The notes: generated from the sequence alone by a model not told the origin. Numbered from the stretch's first letter, positions 1-8,498 are shown. The stretch is 34,852 bases of DNA from Clostridiales bacterium (GCA_009782505.1 WRIW01000018.1:1-34852); one strand, 5' to 3'. Translations and numbers: made by a program.

Positions 1-228
1 GCTCCGCGCGGCAAAGCCACGCTACGCTCCATGGGCTGCGCAAGCCGATTGCCTAAGAGTGGCATTTGTGGCAGGCTTGCCCATGCTTGACAAGGGCGCT
101 GCCCCATACCCCGTCGCTCCGCGCGGCAAAGCCACGCTACGCTCCATGGGCTGCGCAAGCCGATTGCCTAAGAGTGGCATTTGTGGCAAGCTTGCCCATG
201 CTTGACAGGGGCGCTACCCCATACCCCT
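1..228. repeat. Tandem direct repeat, two copies of a ~115-bp unit
   Basis: The sequence starting at base 1 (GCTCCGCGCGGCAAAG) starts again at base 116 and stays nearly identical to about base 228, with only a few substitutions such as GCAGGCTTGC versus GCAAGCTTGC and CAAGGGCGCTGCC versus CAGGGGCGCTACC. The period is 115 bp. The first copy starts at the window edge, so the array may continue to the left. Short open frames in it are a by-product of repeated GC-rich sequence and have no ribosome binding site. Function unknown. Confidence 0.9.
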
Positions 229-293
229 CACCGATTCTACAGGAAAGATTTTCGTAAGTCAATAAAAAGTTAACAAACTTTTTACAAATGCTC

Positions 294-567
294 GCCATAT
301 GGTGTTATAGTTCGGGGGGCAGGGGCCCAAAACGTGGCGATTTGTAAGCGATGGATTGAACGGCTTCGTCTGCCAGATAGGCAATCGCAAACCTGGCTAA
401 TCCGTGGGTGCGACATGGACGTCGCGCCAGACGGAACGCGACACGGATGTCGCGTTGGAGTCGTTAGGAGTTGCATCAACCGATTTCTATATCTGGCTGA
501 AGCTGTGAACCATCGCGGCAAATGGGCGCGCTTTGGGCTCCTGCCCCCGAACTGTAATACCATATGC
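294..567. repeat. Element bounded by ~40-bp imperfect inverted repeats (MITE-like)
   Basis: The left arm (about 294-333) and the reverse complement of the right arm (about 526-567) share ATATGG, GTT(A/T)-rich sequence, AGTTCGGGGG, CAGG and GCCCAAA, about 35 of 41 positions by eye. They enclose roughly 190 bp with no convincing gene. That interior holds two near-palindromic 16-mers at 410-425 and 438-453. No flanking target duplication was obvious. The structure fits a miniature inverted-repeat element or an intergenic repeat able to form a long hairpin. An 18-bp piece of the right arm recurs at 7057-7074. Confidence 0.6.
410..453. repeat. Pair of 16-bp near-palindromic motifs, 28-bp period
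   Basis: GCGACATGGACGTCGC (410-425) and GCGACACGGATGTCGC (438-453) differ at two positions. Each begins GCGACA and ends GTCGC, so each is nearly self-complementary. The two could also pair with each other across a 12-bp loop. They might be a protein-binding site or the core of a structured transcript; nothing in the sequence decides between these. Confidence 0.5.
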
Positions 568-573
568 TATAAT
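565..573 (+). promoter_or_regulatory. Extended -10 promoter for lplA, likely leaderless
   Basis: TGCTATAAT at 565-573 is a perfect extended -10 (TGn + TATAAT). No good -35 is seen, which is normal for extended -10 promoters. Transcription would begin about 7 nt after the hexamer, at or next to the ATG at 580. The lplA mRNA would then have little or no leader, consistent with the absence of a ribosome binding site. The promoter overlaps the outer end of the inverted-repeat element. Confidence 0.6.
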
Positions 574-579
574 AGCCAT

Positions 580-1563
580 ATGTTCTACATCGAGACGAAA
601 AGCACAGACCCGTACTATAATCTGGCCTTCGAGGAATATATTCTGCGTAACAGACGCGAAGGGGACTGGCTGCTGCTCTGGCGAAACGCCAATACCGTAG
701 TGGTAGGCATGAACCAAAATCCCCTGGAAGAGATCGACGAAGGCTTCGTGAAAGCCCACGGCGTCAGCGTGGTGCGTCGTACCACGGGAGGCGGCGCCGT
801 TTACCATGACCTGGGTAACGTGAACTACTCGTTCATCACCGACGCCGGCCCTGCTGAGCGCCTATCCATGGAGCGCTTCACCGGCGCGGTCTGCCGGGCG
901 CTGGCGCTGATGGGCGTCGGGGCGGAGCCATCGGGGCGCAACGATATCACCATCGAGGGCAAAAAGATATCCGGTACGGCGCAGAGGCTGGACGGGGATC
1001 GGCTGCTTTTTCACGGCACACTCCTGTTCAGGTCGGATATGGACATGGTCGCCGGCGCCCTTCGCATAGACCCGGATAAGTACCGCTCGAAAAGTACGAA
1101 ATCCGTGTCGAGCCGGGTAGGCAATATCTGCGACTATCTGCCGGGGGAGACTACGGTGGAGGATTTCATGGAAGAGCTGCTGTCTGCCCTGACGGAGGAG
1201 CGGTTTACCCGCGCGGAGCTTATTTCCCGGGAAATAGAAGAGGTAGAGCGCCTGGCGGATACGAAGTACAGGACATGGGAATGGAACTACGGGGCGTCGC
1301 CACCTTATGACGCTGTGAGAAAGCGGGCCCGTCGGGAAGGCGGCGCGCTGGAAGCCTATATCAAGGTGGAAAAAGGGCTTATCGCGTCCATCGGCTTTCG
1401 CGGGGATTTCATGGCCCGCGTACCGCTGCGGCCCCTGGAAGCCGCCCTAGCCGGGCGCCCATTCCGAAGGGAAGAGATCGCCGGCTTGCTGGAGGAGTTC
1501 CCCATAGCGGACATGTTCGGGGGAATCGCGGCGGAAGAGATACTGGAGGTATTATTTGACTGA
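580..1563 (+). CDS. lplA: Lipoate-protein ligase A
   Basis: This cytoplasmic enzyme adenylates lipoate (or octanoate) and transfers it to a lysine of E2 or GcvH lipoyl domains. The 327-residue product has the family hallmarks: an N-terminal segment with YNLAFEEY (residues 13-20), the lipoate-binding RRTTGGGAVYHD motif (about 66-77), GRNDI (119-123) and the catalytic-lysine motif GKKISGTA with Lys129. A C-terminal accessory domain follows, as in bacterial LplA. The open frame extends upstream to 334, but homology begins at MFYIETK and an extended -10 box sits just before it, so the ATG at 580 is chosen. The following MFS gene overlaps by 8 bp, implying an operon. The lipoate-dependent partner enzymes are not in this window. 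Confidence 0.9.
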   Translation: MFYIETKSTDPYYNLAFEEYILRNRREGDWLLLWRNANTVVVGMNQNPLEEIDEGFVKAHGVSVVRRTTGGGAVYHDLGNVNYSFITDAGPAERLSMERFTGAVCRALALMGVGAEPSGRNDITIEGKKISGTAQRLDGDRLLFHGTLLFRSDMDMVAGALRIDPDKYRSKSTKSVSSRVGNICDYLPGETTVEDFMEELLSALTEERFTRAELISREIEEVERLADTKYRTWEWNYGASPPYDAVRKRARREGGALEAYIKVEKGLIASIGFRGDFMARVPLRPLEAALAGRPFRREEIAGLLEEFPIADMFGGIAAEEILEVLFD

Positions 1564-2815
1564 GATACTAACGAATGGGGATACAGAGCTGCCAACCCCC
1601 CAGAAATTGACGATATGGAACCGTACTTTCGTATGCTTGTTTATCGCGCAAGCCTTTATGTCCCTGTCGCAGCAGTCGGTGAGTATCCTCATCGCCAGGT
1701 ACGCTACCGAATCCCTGGGCGTGAGCCCGGTGGTCATGGGCAACCTCGTGGGGATGTTTTTCGCGGTTTCCCTGGCTATACGACCCATTGCGGGCCCTTT
1801 GCAAGCTAAGCTGAATAAAAAGAATCTGCTCATCGCCGTTTACTTCACCGGCGGGATCGTCAACCTGGGTTATGCGTTGTTCAATACTACGGCGGCCTTT
1901 GTCACGTTCAGAGCCATTCAGGGCATACAGTACGCCTTCATGGGTTCCCTCACCATGATACTGGCGGTAGACAGCCTCCCCAGGGAGAAGATGGCTTCCG
2001 GCGTGGCGATGTATGGCTTGGGCGGTATTGTTTCACAAACGATAGGCCCGAATTTCGGCCTGTGGCTGAGGGATCTGGGCCCGAAGCTGGCGGAGGGACC
2101 GGAAGGGGTGGCGCTGGGATACAAGCTGGCCTTTTATTTTGCGACCATAATCCTGGCTGTGGCGGTAATCCCCCTCATGATGATCCGATATAAGGATACG
2201 GCCGAAAAGCTTGTCAACACCGATCCCTGGTATAAAGCCATCTTTTCAAAACATACGCTGCCCATGACTCTGGTCATCGTCCTGTCGAGTATTGCCACAG
2301 CGGGCTACAGGAGTTATCTGGATCCCTTTGCCCAGGAAGCGGGTATACCGAATATTGGTTTATTCGCGACTACCACAGCTGTCGTGATGCTGTGCACGAG
2401 ACCTTTCAGCGGAAGGATTATGGATCGGGTCAGCATGAAAAAGATTCTCCCCATTGCTATAGCCCTGACCGCTGTATCTATCGTCGTTATCGCAAAGAGC
2501 AGGACGCTGCCTATGGTTCTGATTGGGGCGGTCATCGCTTCCATTGGGAACGGCTTCGTCCAGCCGGGGCTGCAGGCTATGTGCATACAGACGGAAACCC
2601 CCTCCAGACGCGCCGTAGCCAGCAACACGCTTTACGCGGGAGCGGATCTCGCCGGATGGGCAGGGCCGGTCTGGGGGGGCATGGTGGTCAGCTATTCGGA
2701 TTATTCTACGGCAATATTGTCTGGGCTTATTCCTTTAGGTTTGGCGCTCCTCTGCTTTCTCCTGTTCATGCCGGGCTTCCTGCGCAGGAAGGCTGAAGTG
2801 GAATCATCCTTTTGA
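1556..2815 (+). CDS. MFS transporter
   Basis: This is a 419-residue integral membrane protein of the major facilitator superfamily with about 12 hydrophobic helices, the usual family size. An MFS-type loop after the seventh or eighth helix is visible as SGRIMDRVSMKK. The start is TTG at 1556, supported by GGAGGT at 1545-1550, five bases upstream inside the end of lplA; the two genes overlap by 8 bp and are probably translationally coupled. The substrate cannot be read from the sequence. Pairing with lplA may mean lipoate or another small-acid uptake, but that is only inference from position. The 3' end overlaps the convergent glycosidase-like gene by 12 bp, leaving no room for a terminator between them. 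Confidence 0.85.
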   Translation: MTEILTNGDTELPTPQKLTIWNRTFVCLFIAQAFMSLSQQSVSILIARYATESLGVSPVVMGNLVGMFFAVSLAIRPIAGPLQAKLNKKNLLIAVYFTGGIVNLGYALFNTTAAFVTFRAIQGIQYAFMGSLTMILAVDSLPREKMASGVAMYGLGGIVSQTIGPNFGLWLRDLGPKLAEGPEGVALGYKLAFYFATIILAVAVIPLMMIRYKDTAEKLVNTDPWYKAIFSKHTLPMTLVIVLSSIATAGYRSYLDPFAQEAGIPNIGLFATTTAVVMLCTRPFSGRIMDRVSMKKILPIAIALTAVSIVVIAKSRTLPMVLIGAVIASIGNGFVQPGLQAMCIQTETPSRRAVASNTLYAGADLAGWAGPVWGGMVVSYSDYSTAILSGLIPLGLALLCFLLFMPGFLRRKAEVESSF

Positions 2816-4603
2816 GATGACGCCCGTCACCATGGTCAGGAAGCTATTTGCCGTCCAGGGGCTCCAGGGCCAGGCGTCGGCCTGGATGGGCGGCCTCTGC
2901 TGCTTGGCTTTCTCGCCGTTGTGCTTGTAGTAGTTGTATGGCGCGTAACCCAGGATGATGCCTTCGCGGCTCACATGGTCGCAGAAGCGGCGGGCGACGA
3001 TATCGGCTTCCTTCTGCTTACCGGCAGCCTGAAGCCCTACGGATATGATCATGTTTTGCGGCCCCACCACGCGGCCTAATACGAAAGATACGCCGAAAGT
3101 CTGATTCTCGCTCTGCATATTTTCCGACGCAAGCCCGATATGGGTCAGCCACTGATCTTCCGCGACCATCTTCTCGGCGACCTTATCGATGATGTGCTGG
3201 GGCAGTCGCTTGCCAAGCATGATGGGCTGGAAGTCCGAGAGGCCCAGGGAGTCCACAGGTTTTCCGTTGACCTTGGTGACGAACTTCTCCCCGTCCCAGT
3301 ACTCGTTGATGATGACGTCGCACAGCTTCTTTGCCCTGTCCGCCCATTCGGCGGACTTCTCCGTATAGCTGAAAGACTTCTCCGCCAGCTTGGCGATGGT
3401 CTCCATCAGCAAGACCAGAAACGCGTTGGCGCAGGGGTCCACAGCCGGGAAGCCATCCCGGAACTGGGAGGAGTCGTCCCAGCCGGAGTCGCCGGGGCCG
3501 TATACGACGATCACGTCGTCCCCGAAGCCGGCGTTATGATAAGTGAGCCAATAATCCGCCCAGGCGGCCATCTTCGGATACATGCGCTCCGCTTGCGCCC
3601 CGGTGATGAACCCGTCGCCGAGCTTGCGGAAAAGATAATCCGCCGCGAAGCTCTGGAAGGCGCACTGATGTCCGGACATAGGGGGGTTATTGTAGGACAT
3701 CATGCCGGGAAGCCGCCCCGTACGTTCATCCTGATACAGGAACATGACGCAGATCAGGCGCCAGGCTTCTTCGGGATCGTTTAGCATCGCCATGGCGTTG
3801 TAGCTCTGCTGCCAGGGCGCCGCCGTGCAGGTCCAGGCGTTCTGGTACAGGATATGGGGCTCCTGGAAGTAGCCGATGGCTTTCGTACGATGGCTCCAGA
3901 CGACCCATTGGGCATACCGGGTCATTTCCTCGTAGCCAGGCGCGGGATCCCGGTATATCCCGGCAAACTCCTCGAATTCCCTCCGGTTGCTTTCCACAAG
4001 CTCGTCGAAATCCTCATACTCGCCGAAGGGAAGGAGATGATCCCTGTAGTCGTGGACGGCGGCTTCAAATTCCCCCGTCTCGGCGTCGGGCAAAAAGTCG
4101 ATACGTACCAGGGCATATTCGTTCTTATCCTCATCGAAAATCGTAGTGACATTGTAGTTGCCGGAAATCGCTTTGAAAAACAGCTTCCCGTAGCTCCCGA
4201 ACTCTCCTTCCCAACCGCTTCCGTCGGCCAGGGCGTAGAGGCCTCTGCAGCAAGCGGCGCCTTTACCCGAGGCGGAGCGGAGCTCCAGGCGCAGACCGGC
4301 GTTTTCACCCCGGATACGGAAATGGGAGCGGTCGGTGAGCGCCACTTCCACTTCGGCGCAGCAGGCTTCCAGCTTGACCGATGCTTCGTCAGCGAAATAG
4401 CTGTACTTCACCGGCGCTCCGTTGACCGTCAGCTTCATGTCGAAGAGAAAGTCCGTGAGGCTTAGCCAGGTTCCGGTCCAGTTGTTGCCGATCTGGAGCT
4501 GCCCGAGCTTATAGAAGTCTTCGCTGATAAAGGTATTGGAACCGCTCCTGGCGAAAGAACAACGAATCAAATTATACTTCTCATTGGTACCAAACATACG
4601 CAT
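2804..4603 (-). CDS. Six-hairpin glycosidase-like protein (GH63/GH37-type fold)
   Basis: The 599-residue protein has an N-terminal beta-rich region (about 1-200) and a C-terminal (alpha/alpha)6-type domain. The segment GDSGWDDSSQF (371-381) matches the catalytic SGxD motif of GH63/GH37 enzymes such as trehalase and mannosylglycerate hydrolase, with Asp376 as the likely general acid. Other aromatic-rich segments such as WTCTAAPWQQ (about 257-266) and ADAWPWSPW near the C-terminus suit a sugar-binding cleft. There is no signal peptide, so it should be cytoplasmic. A strong site (GGGAGGAGGG) precedes the ATG at 4603. It lies 15 bp after a paralogue in the same operon. The substrate is unknown; a sugar hydrolase or a related glycoside-processing enzyme is likely. 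Confidence 0.7.
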   Translation of the reverse strand: MRMFGTNEKYNLIRCSFARSGSNTFISEDFYKLGQLQIGNNWTGTWLSLTDFLFDMKLTVNGAPVKYSYFADEASVKLEACCAEVEVALTDRSHFRIRGENAGLRLELRSASGKGAACCRGLYALADGSGWEGEFGSYGKLFFKAISGNYNVTTIFDEDKNEYALVRIDFLPDAETGEFEAAVHDYRDHLLPFGEYEDFDELVESNRREFEEFAGIYRDPAPGYEEMTRYAQWVVWSHRTKAIGYFQEPHILYQNAWTCTAAPWQQSYNAMAMLNDPEEAWRLICVMFLYQDERTGRLPGMMSYNNPPMSGHQCAFQSFAADYLFRKLGDGFITGAQAERMYPKMAAWADYWLTYHNAGFGDDVIVVYGPGDSGWDDSSQFRDGFPAVDPCANAFLVLLMETIAKLAEKSFSYTEKSAEWADRAKKLCDVIINEYWDGEKFVTKVNGKPVDSLGLSDFQPIMLGKRLPQHIIDKVAEKMVAEDQWLTHIGLASENMQSENQTFGVSFVLGRVVGPQNMIISVGLQAAGKQKEADIVARRFCDHVSREGIILGYAPYNYYKHNGEKAKQQRPPIQADAWPWSPWTANSFLTMVTGVISKG

Positions 4604-4618
4604 AGCTCTCCCTCCTCC

Positions 4619-6127
4619 CTAAAGCACTTTGTGCGCCGCCGCGATGAGGGCGGCGGCGTAAAACGGGCACGCGACGCCTTCCGCGTCCGTACGTGCCAGG
4701 GCTTTCTCAATGATATCCTTAGCGGCGGCTTTTTCGCCGGCGTCATACAGGCCGCCCGCCAGCATAAGGCCTACGGCGCTGTCGGAAGCGTCCTGGCCGA
4801 ACTTCGCCGCCAGCTTGCGGACGATCTCTCCCGGAAGGCGCTCGCCAAGGATGATCGGTACCAGCGACAGGAACTTGTCCGGGCCGGAGACCTCGCCTGA
4901 GTACGCGTTTTTGCCGATGAAGTCCTCGCCGTCCCATAACTCGGCTATCAGCAGCGCCTTGAGTCGTTTCGCGTAAGCTTCCCACTTGCGCCCGGCGGCG
5001 ACGTCATACTCAAGATGGGTCAGCTTGCTCATCACTTCGGCGGCAAGGACCAGGTACGCGTTTAGATCCGGCGCCAGCGCCGGTTCCCCTGCTTTGAAGT
5101 ATTCCGGCGACCTTTCCAAGCCGCTCTCGAAGCGGTAGGCATAGAAAGCGAGGCCGTCCTCGTCCGCCGTACGCTCCTTCATGCATTTCCTGACGACGGC
5201 TTCCAGAGCGTGGTAGATACGGTAGATCTCGCCTCTGGAGTCGTTGAGCATATCGCTGTCATACAGCCTGGTTATCGCCACCGCCGCCACAGGAGGCAGA
5301 TCCATGGGGCAGGAGAGGATCATATCCACCGCTTTCGCCGCGTCCTTGAAAGCCATCGACGCGATAGACATGAGTACGTTTGTGGTATAGCGGGAATTAT
5401 ACTTGTTTTGCACGACGACTTCGTTTTGCCCGTCCAGTACCCGGTGGCATAACCATAGGGGATAAGCCAGCTTTGCCTTGAGCCCGCCCCACTCGGCGGG
5501 TATATCCACCAGTCCGCCCATGAATTCCTGGAAATCAGCCCCACCGGCCGCCGCGCACTCGTCAAGGGTCTTGGTGATCGCCGGGGCGTCGGTATCGTCG
5601 GGCAGATCGAATATGTACAGTTCAAAACCACCGCCCTCAGGCTCGACGTATACCACTGGGGCGACGCCGTGGCGCTTATGGATCATCCATGAAGTATCGC
5701 AGGAGACGCTCCCCTTCCCGGCGGCGAAGAGATAGCGGGATCCTCCGGCGGACACCACGGTGCCTTCGGGCTTATTCAAGCCGGAAGTACCCGCCGCATC
5801 CTTGACGGCATTGAAGCGGATCGCGGTATCCCCCGCGACCCGGAGAGCCTTAGCGCCTTTGTCCATAGCAAACCTGACTGTTGCGCCTTTCTCTGTGGTC
5901 AGCTCCAGGAGCGCTTCTGTGGCGGTGTAGGTAAACAGCACGGGTTCGCCGTTTACCAAAGGCTCTACCTTTAAGGCGCCCGGCAGTCCGCTTCCTCCCA
6001 TGTTCAGAAAGCCCCCCACGACCATGGGGGCGCCGGCAAGCCAGAGCTCGCCGTCATGTTCGATGATGATATGGTTAGTCTCGCGATGTCCGAATCCGAA
6101 TCTGGACATGACCGGTTTGATATCCAT
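4619..6127 (-). CDS. Six-hairpin glycosidase-like paralogue with altered catalytic motif
   Basis: The 502-residue protein is a shorter, divergent paralogue of the next gene. AELWDGEDF and PIILGERLPGEIVRKLAAKF parallel NEYWDGEKF and PIMLGKRLPQHIIDKVAEKM of the 599-residue protein, and LNAYLVLAAEVMSKL parallels ANAFLVLLMETIAKL. At the catalytic position it has ESGLERSPEYF (334-344) where the paralogue has DSGWDDSSQF, so the acid Asp is replaced by Glu338 and Trp by Leu. It may be a pseudoenzyme, a partner subunit or an enzyme of altered specificity. No signal peptide is seen. The start ATG at 6127 follows a purine-rich AAGGGGGCGG sequence. It sits 19 bp after the acetoacetate-decarboxylase-like gene. 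Confidence 0.6.
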   Translation of the reverse strand: MDIKPVMSRFGFGHRETNHIIIEHDGELWLAGAPMVVGGFLNMGGSGLPGALKVEPLVNGEPVLFTYTATEALLELTTEKGATVRFAMDKGAKALRVAGDTAIRFNAVKDAAGTSGLNKPEGTVVSAGGSRYLFAAGKGSVSCDTSWMIHKRHGVAPVVYVEPEGGGFELYIFDLPDDTDAPAITKTLDECAAAGGADFQEFMGGLVDIPAEWGGLKAKLAYPLWLCHRVLDGQNEVVVQNKYNSRYTTNVLMSIASMAFKDAAKAVDMILSCPMDLPPVAAVAITRLYDSDMLNDSRGEIYRIYHALEAVVRKCMKERTADEDGLAFYAYRFESGLERSPEYFKAGEPALAPDLNAYLVLAAEVMSKLTHLEYDVAAGRKWEAYAKRLKALLIAELWDGEDFIGKNAYSGEVSGPDKFLSLVPIILGERLPGEIVRKLAAKFGQDASDSAVGLMLAGGLYDAGEKAAAKDIIEKALARTDAEGVACPFYAAALIAAAHKVL

Positions 6128-6146
6128 TATACCGCCCCCTTCCCCG

Positions 6147-6929
6147 TTATTTAAGATAATCGTGAACCAGGTAGCCGGAAGCCAGCCCGCCGCCTTCCCC
6201 GAATCCGGCCGCGGCTGCCATGCTGTAGTAAGCTTCCACGATCCGGGTGATCTTCGTCTGGCTCCAGGGGTCTTCCGTGGAAGTCACACCCCAGGAGATG
6301 GAGCCGCTGCACTCCCAGGAATCCCTGGCCGGCGCGGCTTCCGCCCTGGCGCCCATGCCGATGCCGACCAGTTGGCATACCTGAGGCGGGTCGCCGACGA
6401 TATAGCTGGGGATACGCTTGAGCAGCAATACATCGCGTATCTCCTTCGGATCGGGATGGCCGGGCTTCTTCGGCCTCACTGAGGCGGAGAAGATGTTGAA
6501 GCCCCGCGGACGCTCCACAGTCATGCAAATCTGCCCTCTGTCCGAGTAGTACTCCATATCGGCAAGCTTCTTCGCGTAGCCGTAGACCTCGCGGCCGGCG
6601 ATCATCGCCTCGCCGGAGTTGACGAAAAGATTGGTGATGTAGTTGTAAGGTTTTCCCTTGTAGGAGACGTGGTAGATCAGGTTCGCTTCGCAAAAGGGAG
6701 ACGAATCCGAGACAAAGTGGGCGTAGGAGCAAAGGAGGGTCCCCGTGGGCGTGTCGTCCAGGAATTCCAGGGGCTCCGGGAGCCGGTGGGCGACGCTGTC
6801 ATAATCCATTTCAAACTTGATCCGGAAGCTTTCCCCCCGCGCCCAGGTCGGCGGCCCCGGTACGTAGGGGTCTGTGACCGGCATGGTGGCGCCGAAATCT
6901 TCAAACTTGAGTAAACCTTTCTTTCCCAT
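6147..6929 (-). CDS. Acetoacetate decarboxylase family protein
   Basis: The 260-residue protein belongs to the acetoacetate decarboxylase (ADC) family, which uses a Schiff-base lysine for decarboxylation or for aldol/retro-aldol chemistry. The key motif GREVYGYAKKL contains adjacent lysines (120-121 from the chosen start), matching the Lys115/Lys116 pair of clostridial ADC. Upstream ETxE-like and arginine elements are less clear. Two in-frame ATGs exist: the one at 6935 abuts the GGAAGGAGA site with no spacer, whereas the one at 6929 is 6-7 bases away, so 6929 is chosen. It heads the short series leading to the two glycosidase-like genes. It may act on a beta-keto acid rather than acetoacetate; many ADC-family members have other substrates. 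Confidence 0.82.
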   Translation of the reverse strand: MGKKGLLKFEDFGATMPVTDPYVPGPPTWARGESFRIKFEMDYDSVAHRLPEPLEFLDDTPTGTLLCSYAHFVSDSSPFCEANLIYHVSYKGKPYNYITNLFVNSGEAMIAGREVYGYAKKLADMEYYSDRGQICMTVERPRGFNIFSASVRPKKPGHPDPKEIRDVLLLKRIPSYIVGDPPQVCQLVGIGMGARAEAAPARDSWECSGSISWGVTSTEDPWSQTKITRIVEAYYSMAAAAGFGEGGGLASGYLVHDYLK

Positions 6930-7023
6930 AATCATTCTCCTTCCGCTTTATCGTATAGTGGTACATAGGGCGCCTTGGACCGGTACCCGGGTTCAGCGCC
7001 TGAGTCCGCCCGGACCCCGCTCA

Positions 7024-7032
7024 AGTATAACA
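7024..7032 (-). promoter_or_regulatory. Extended -10 candidate upstream of the ADC-like gene
   Basis: Read on the minus strand, TGTTATACT forms an extended -10 with TATACT at 7024-7029. It lies about 95 bp before the ADC-like start. The corresponding -35 (TGGCTA) is poor. It would allow separate transcription of 6929-2804 from the upstream MATE/MoaF genes. Confidence 0.4.
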
Positions 7033-7056
7033 TGTTCGCCGACGGATAGCCATACG

Positions 7057-7074
7057 GCGCGCTTTGGGCTCCTG
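7057..7074. repeat. Third copy of an 18-bp repeat core also found at 526-543
   Basis: GCGCGCTTTGGGCTCCTG at 7057-7074 is identical to 526-543 and related to the left arm of the element near base 310. The flanks also resemble each other (CGAACTGTA versus CCTGTACTGTA). It lies in the 181-bp gap between the ADC-like and MATE genes, where no gene is seen. This makes it a dispersed intergenic repeat rather than a single hairpin. Confidence 0.6.
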
Positions 7075-7110
7075 GCTCCTGTACTGTAGCCGGGGGCAGG
7101 GGTAGCCCTA

Positions 7111-8493
7111 TCACCCGACCTCCCGCATCTTTAGCGTAAGCAGCCTCCCCCGGTCGAGCTTGACCTTGTAGTATATAGCACAGAGCAGTAATGAGAACGC
7201 CGTCGCCGCGGGGGTGCCGATGCCGATGTGGAAGAGCGTTGCGCCGGGCAGAAGGGATAGCGCCCAGGATAATGGTATACGTACCAGGAAAGCGGCGGCA
7301 GTTTCATGCAGAGCGACAAAGGTGGTTATGCCGCAGCCGTTGAGGAAGCCGTTGATGCAAAATACAAAACCTACAAGCACGCAGTCCCATGAAAACGACG
7401 TCAGGAACAAGGCGCTGTCGCGGATGACCTCCGCGTCCCTGGCGAAAAAGGCGACGATGGCTTCAGGATACAAGTTGGCAAATACCGTTGCCGGAACGGC
7501 GAAGACCAGAGAGATCAATACGCCCAGCTTCGTGGAGCGGGCAGCCCTCTCCGGCTTACCCGCCCCGATGTTTTGCGCGCTCACCGCCGAAAGCGCGGCG
7601 CCGATGGCAAAGGGGATGACCATATAAAAGTTGATGATATTATTTACGACGCCGTTGGCGGCGGAAGCCGAGACCCCCATCCCGTTGATGATCGCCGCGA
7701 CGACGATGAAGGAAAGCATATTTAGTAAGGTCTGCAATGAGATAGGGAGCCCAAGCCTGACAATGCGCTTGATGACGCCGGGGTCGGGCCGCAGGTGCCG
7801 GATAAAGAGAGGATACGGCAGCTTCGTCTTGTAGAGGTATAGCAGAGCCAGGATGAAGCTGACCGCCTGGGCGATGACCGTGGCGTAAGCGGCTCCTGCC
7901 GCATTCATATGGAGGGCTTGGATAAAAAGGATATCCAGCGCGACGTGGACGGCGAAGGATACGGCTACAAACACCAGAGGCGCCCGGGAGTTGCCCAGGG
8001 CGCGGAGCACGGAGCTGACGGCGGTGTAGCCCATAGTGAAGACAAGGCCCCAGGCGCATATACGCATATACCGCCACGCTTCCGGCGCCGCCTCCGGGGG
8101 GATGTCGATGATCCGCAGAAACTGTCTGCCGAATAAGAACAACAGAAGCGTAACGACGACAGAGGAGGCAAGGAGCAATACCGCGATATTGCCCGTTACC
8201 CGGGCCGAGTCCTCGTCCTTGCGGGCGCCGAAGTACTGCCCCAGGAGAATCGTTCCGCCGGTCATGAGGCCGATGAAGAAGCTCGTCGCCGTGTAGATGA
8301 GAGACGAGGCGTTGCCTACGCCGGCCAGAGCGGCGGGGGTGGAGAAGCGCCCCAGAAACATGATGTTGACAGAGCTATACGCGGTTTGTATCAGATTGGC
8401 CAGCAGCACAGGCAGGGAGAACCGTATCAGCTGCCCGCCGACGCTGCCTTCAGAAAGCAGATTAGTACTGCTCCGCGAGCTATTCGCTTCCAT
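7111..8493 (-). CDS. MATE family efflux transporter
   Basis: The 460-residue membrane protein has about 12 hydrophobic helices arranged as two MatE repeats and is of normal family length. N-terminal features such as GSVGGQLIRFSLPVLLANL and PAALAGVGNA are typical of MATE antiporters, which export drugs, toxic metabolites or aromatic compounds using Na+ or H+. The start at 8493 has no good ribosome binding site of its own, but the upstream MoaF-like gene ends only 5 bp before it, so translational coupling is likely. The substrate cannot be told; co-occurrence with MoaF-like and regulator genes suggests export of a compound sensed by the regulator (inference). Confidence 0.88.
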   Translation of the reverse strand: MEANSSRSSTNLLSEGSVGGQLIRFSLPVLLANLIQTAYSSVNIMFLGRFSTPAALAGVGNASSLIYTATSFFIGLMTGGTILLGQYFGARKDEDSARVTGNIAVLLLASSVVVTLLLFLFGRQFLRIIDIPPEAAPEAWRYMRICAWGLVFTMGYTAVSSVLRALGNSRAPLVFVAVSFAVHVALDILFIQALHMNAAGAAYATVIAQAVSFILALLYLYKTKLPYPLFIRHLRPDPGVIKRIVRLGLPISLQTLLNMLSFIVVAAIINGMGVSASAANGVVNNIINFYMVIPFAIGAALSAVSAQNIGAGKPERAARSTKLGVLISLVFAVPATVFANLYPEAIVAFFARDAEVIRDSALFLTSFSWDCVLVGFVFCINGFLNGCGITTFVALHETAAAFLVRIPLSWALSLLPGATLFHIGIGTPAATAFSLLLCAIYYKVKLDRGRLLTLKMREVG

Positions 8494-8498
8494 ACAAG

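Noticed and set aside
334-579. N-terminal extension of lplA (82 extra codons)
   Set aside because: The extension lies in the repeat element, has no homology and would start upstream of the extended -10; the family homology begins at the ATG at 580.
3140-3784. 214-codon frame on the + strand within the glycosidase-like gene
   Set aside because: Antisense shadow without family features or start signals.
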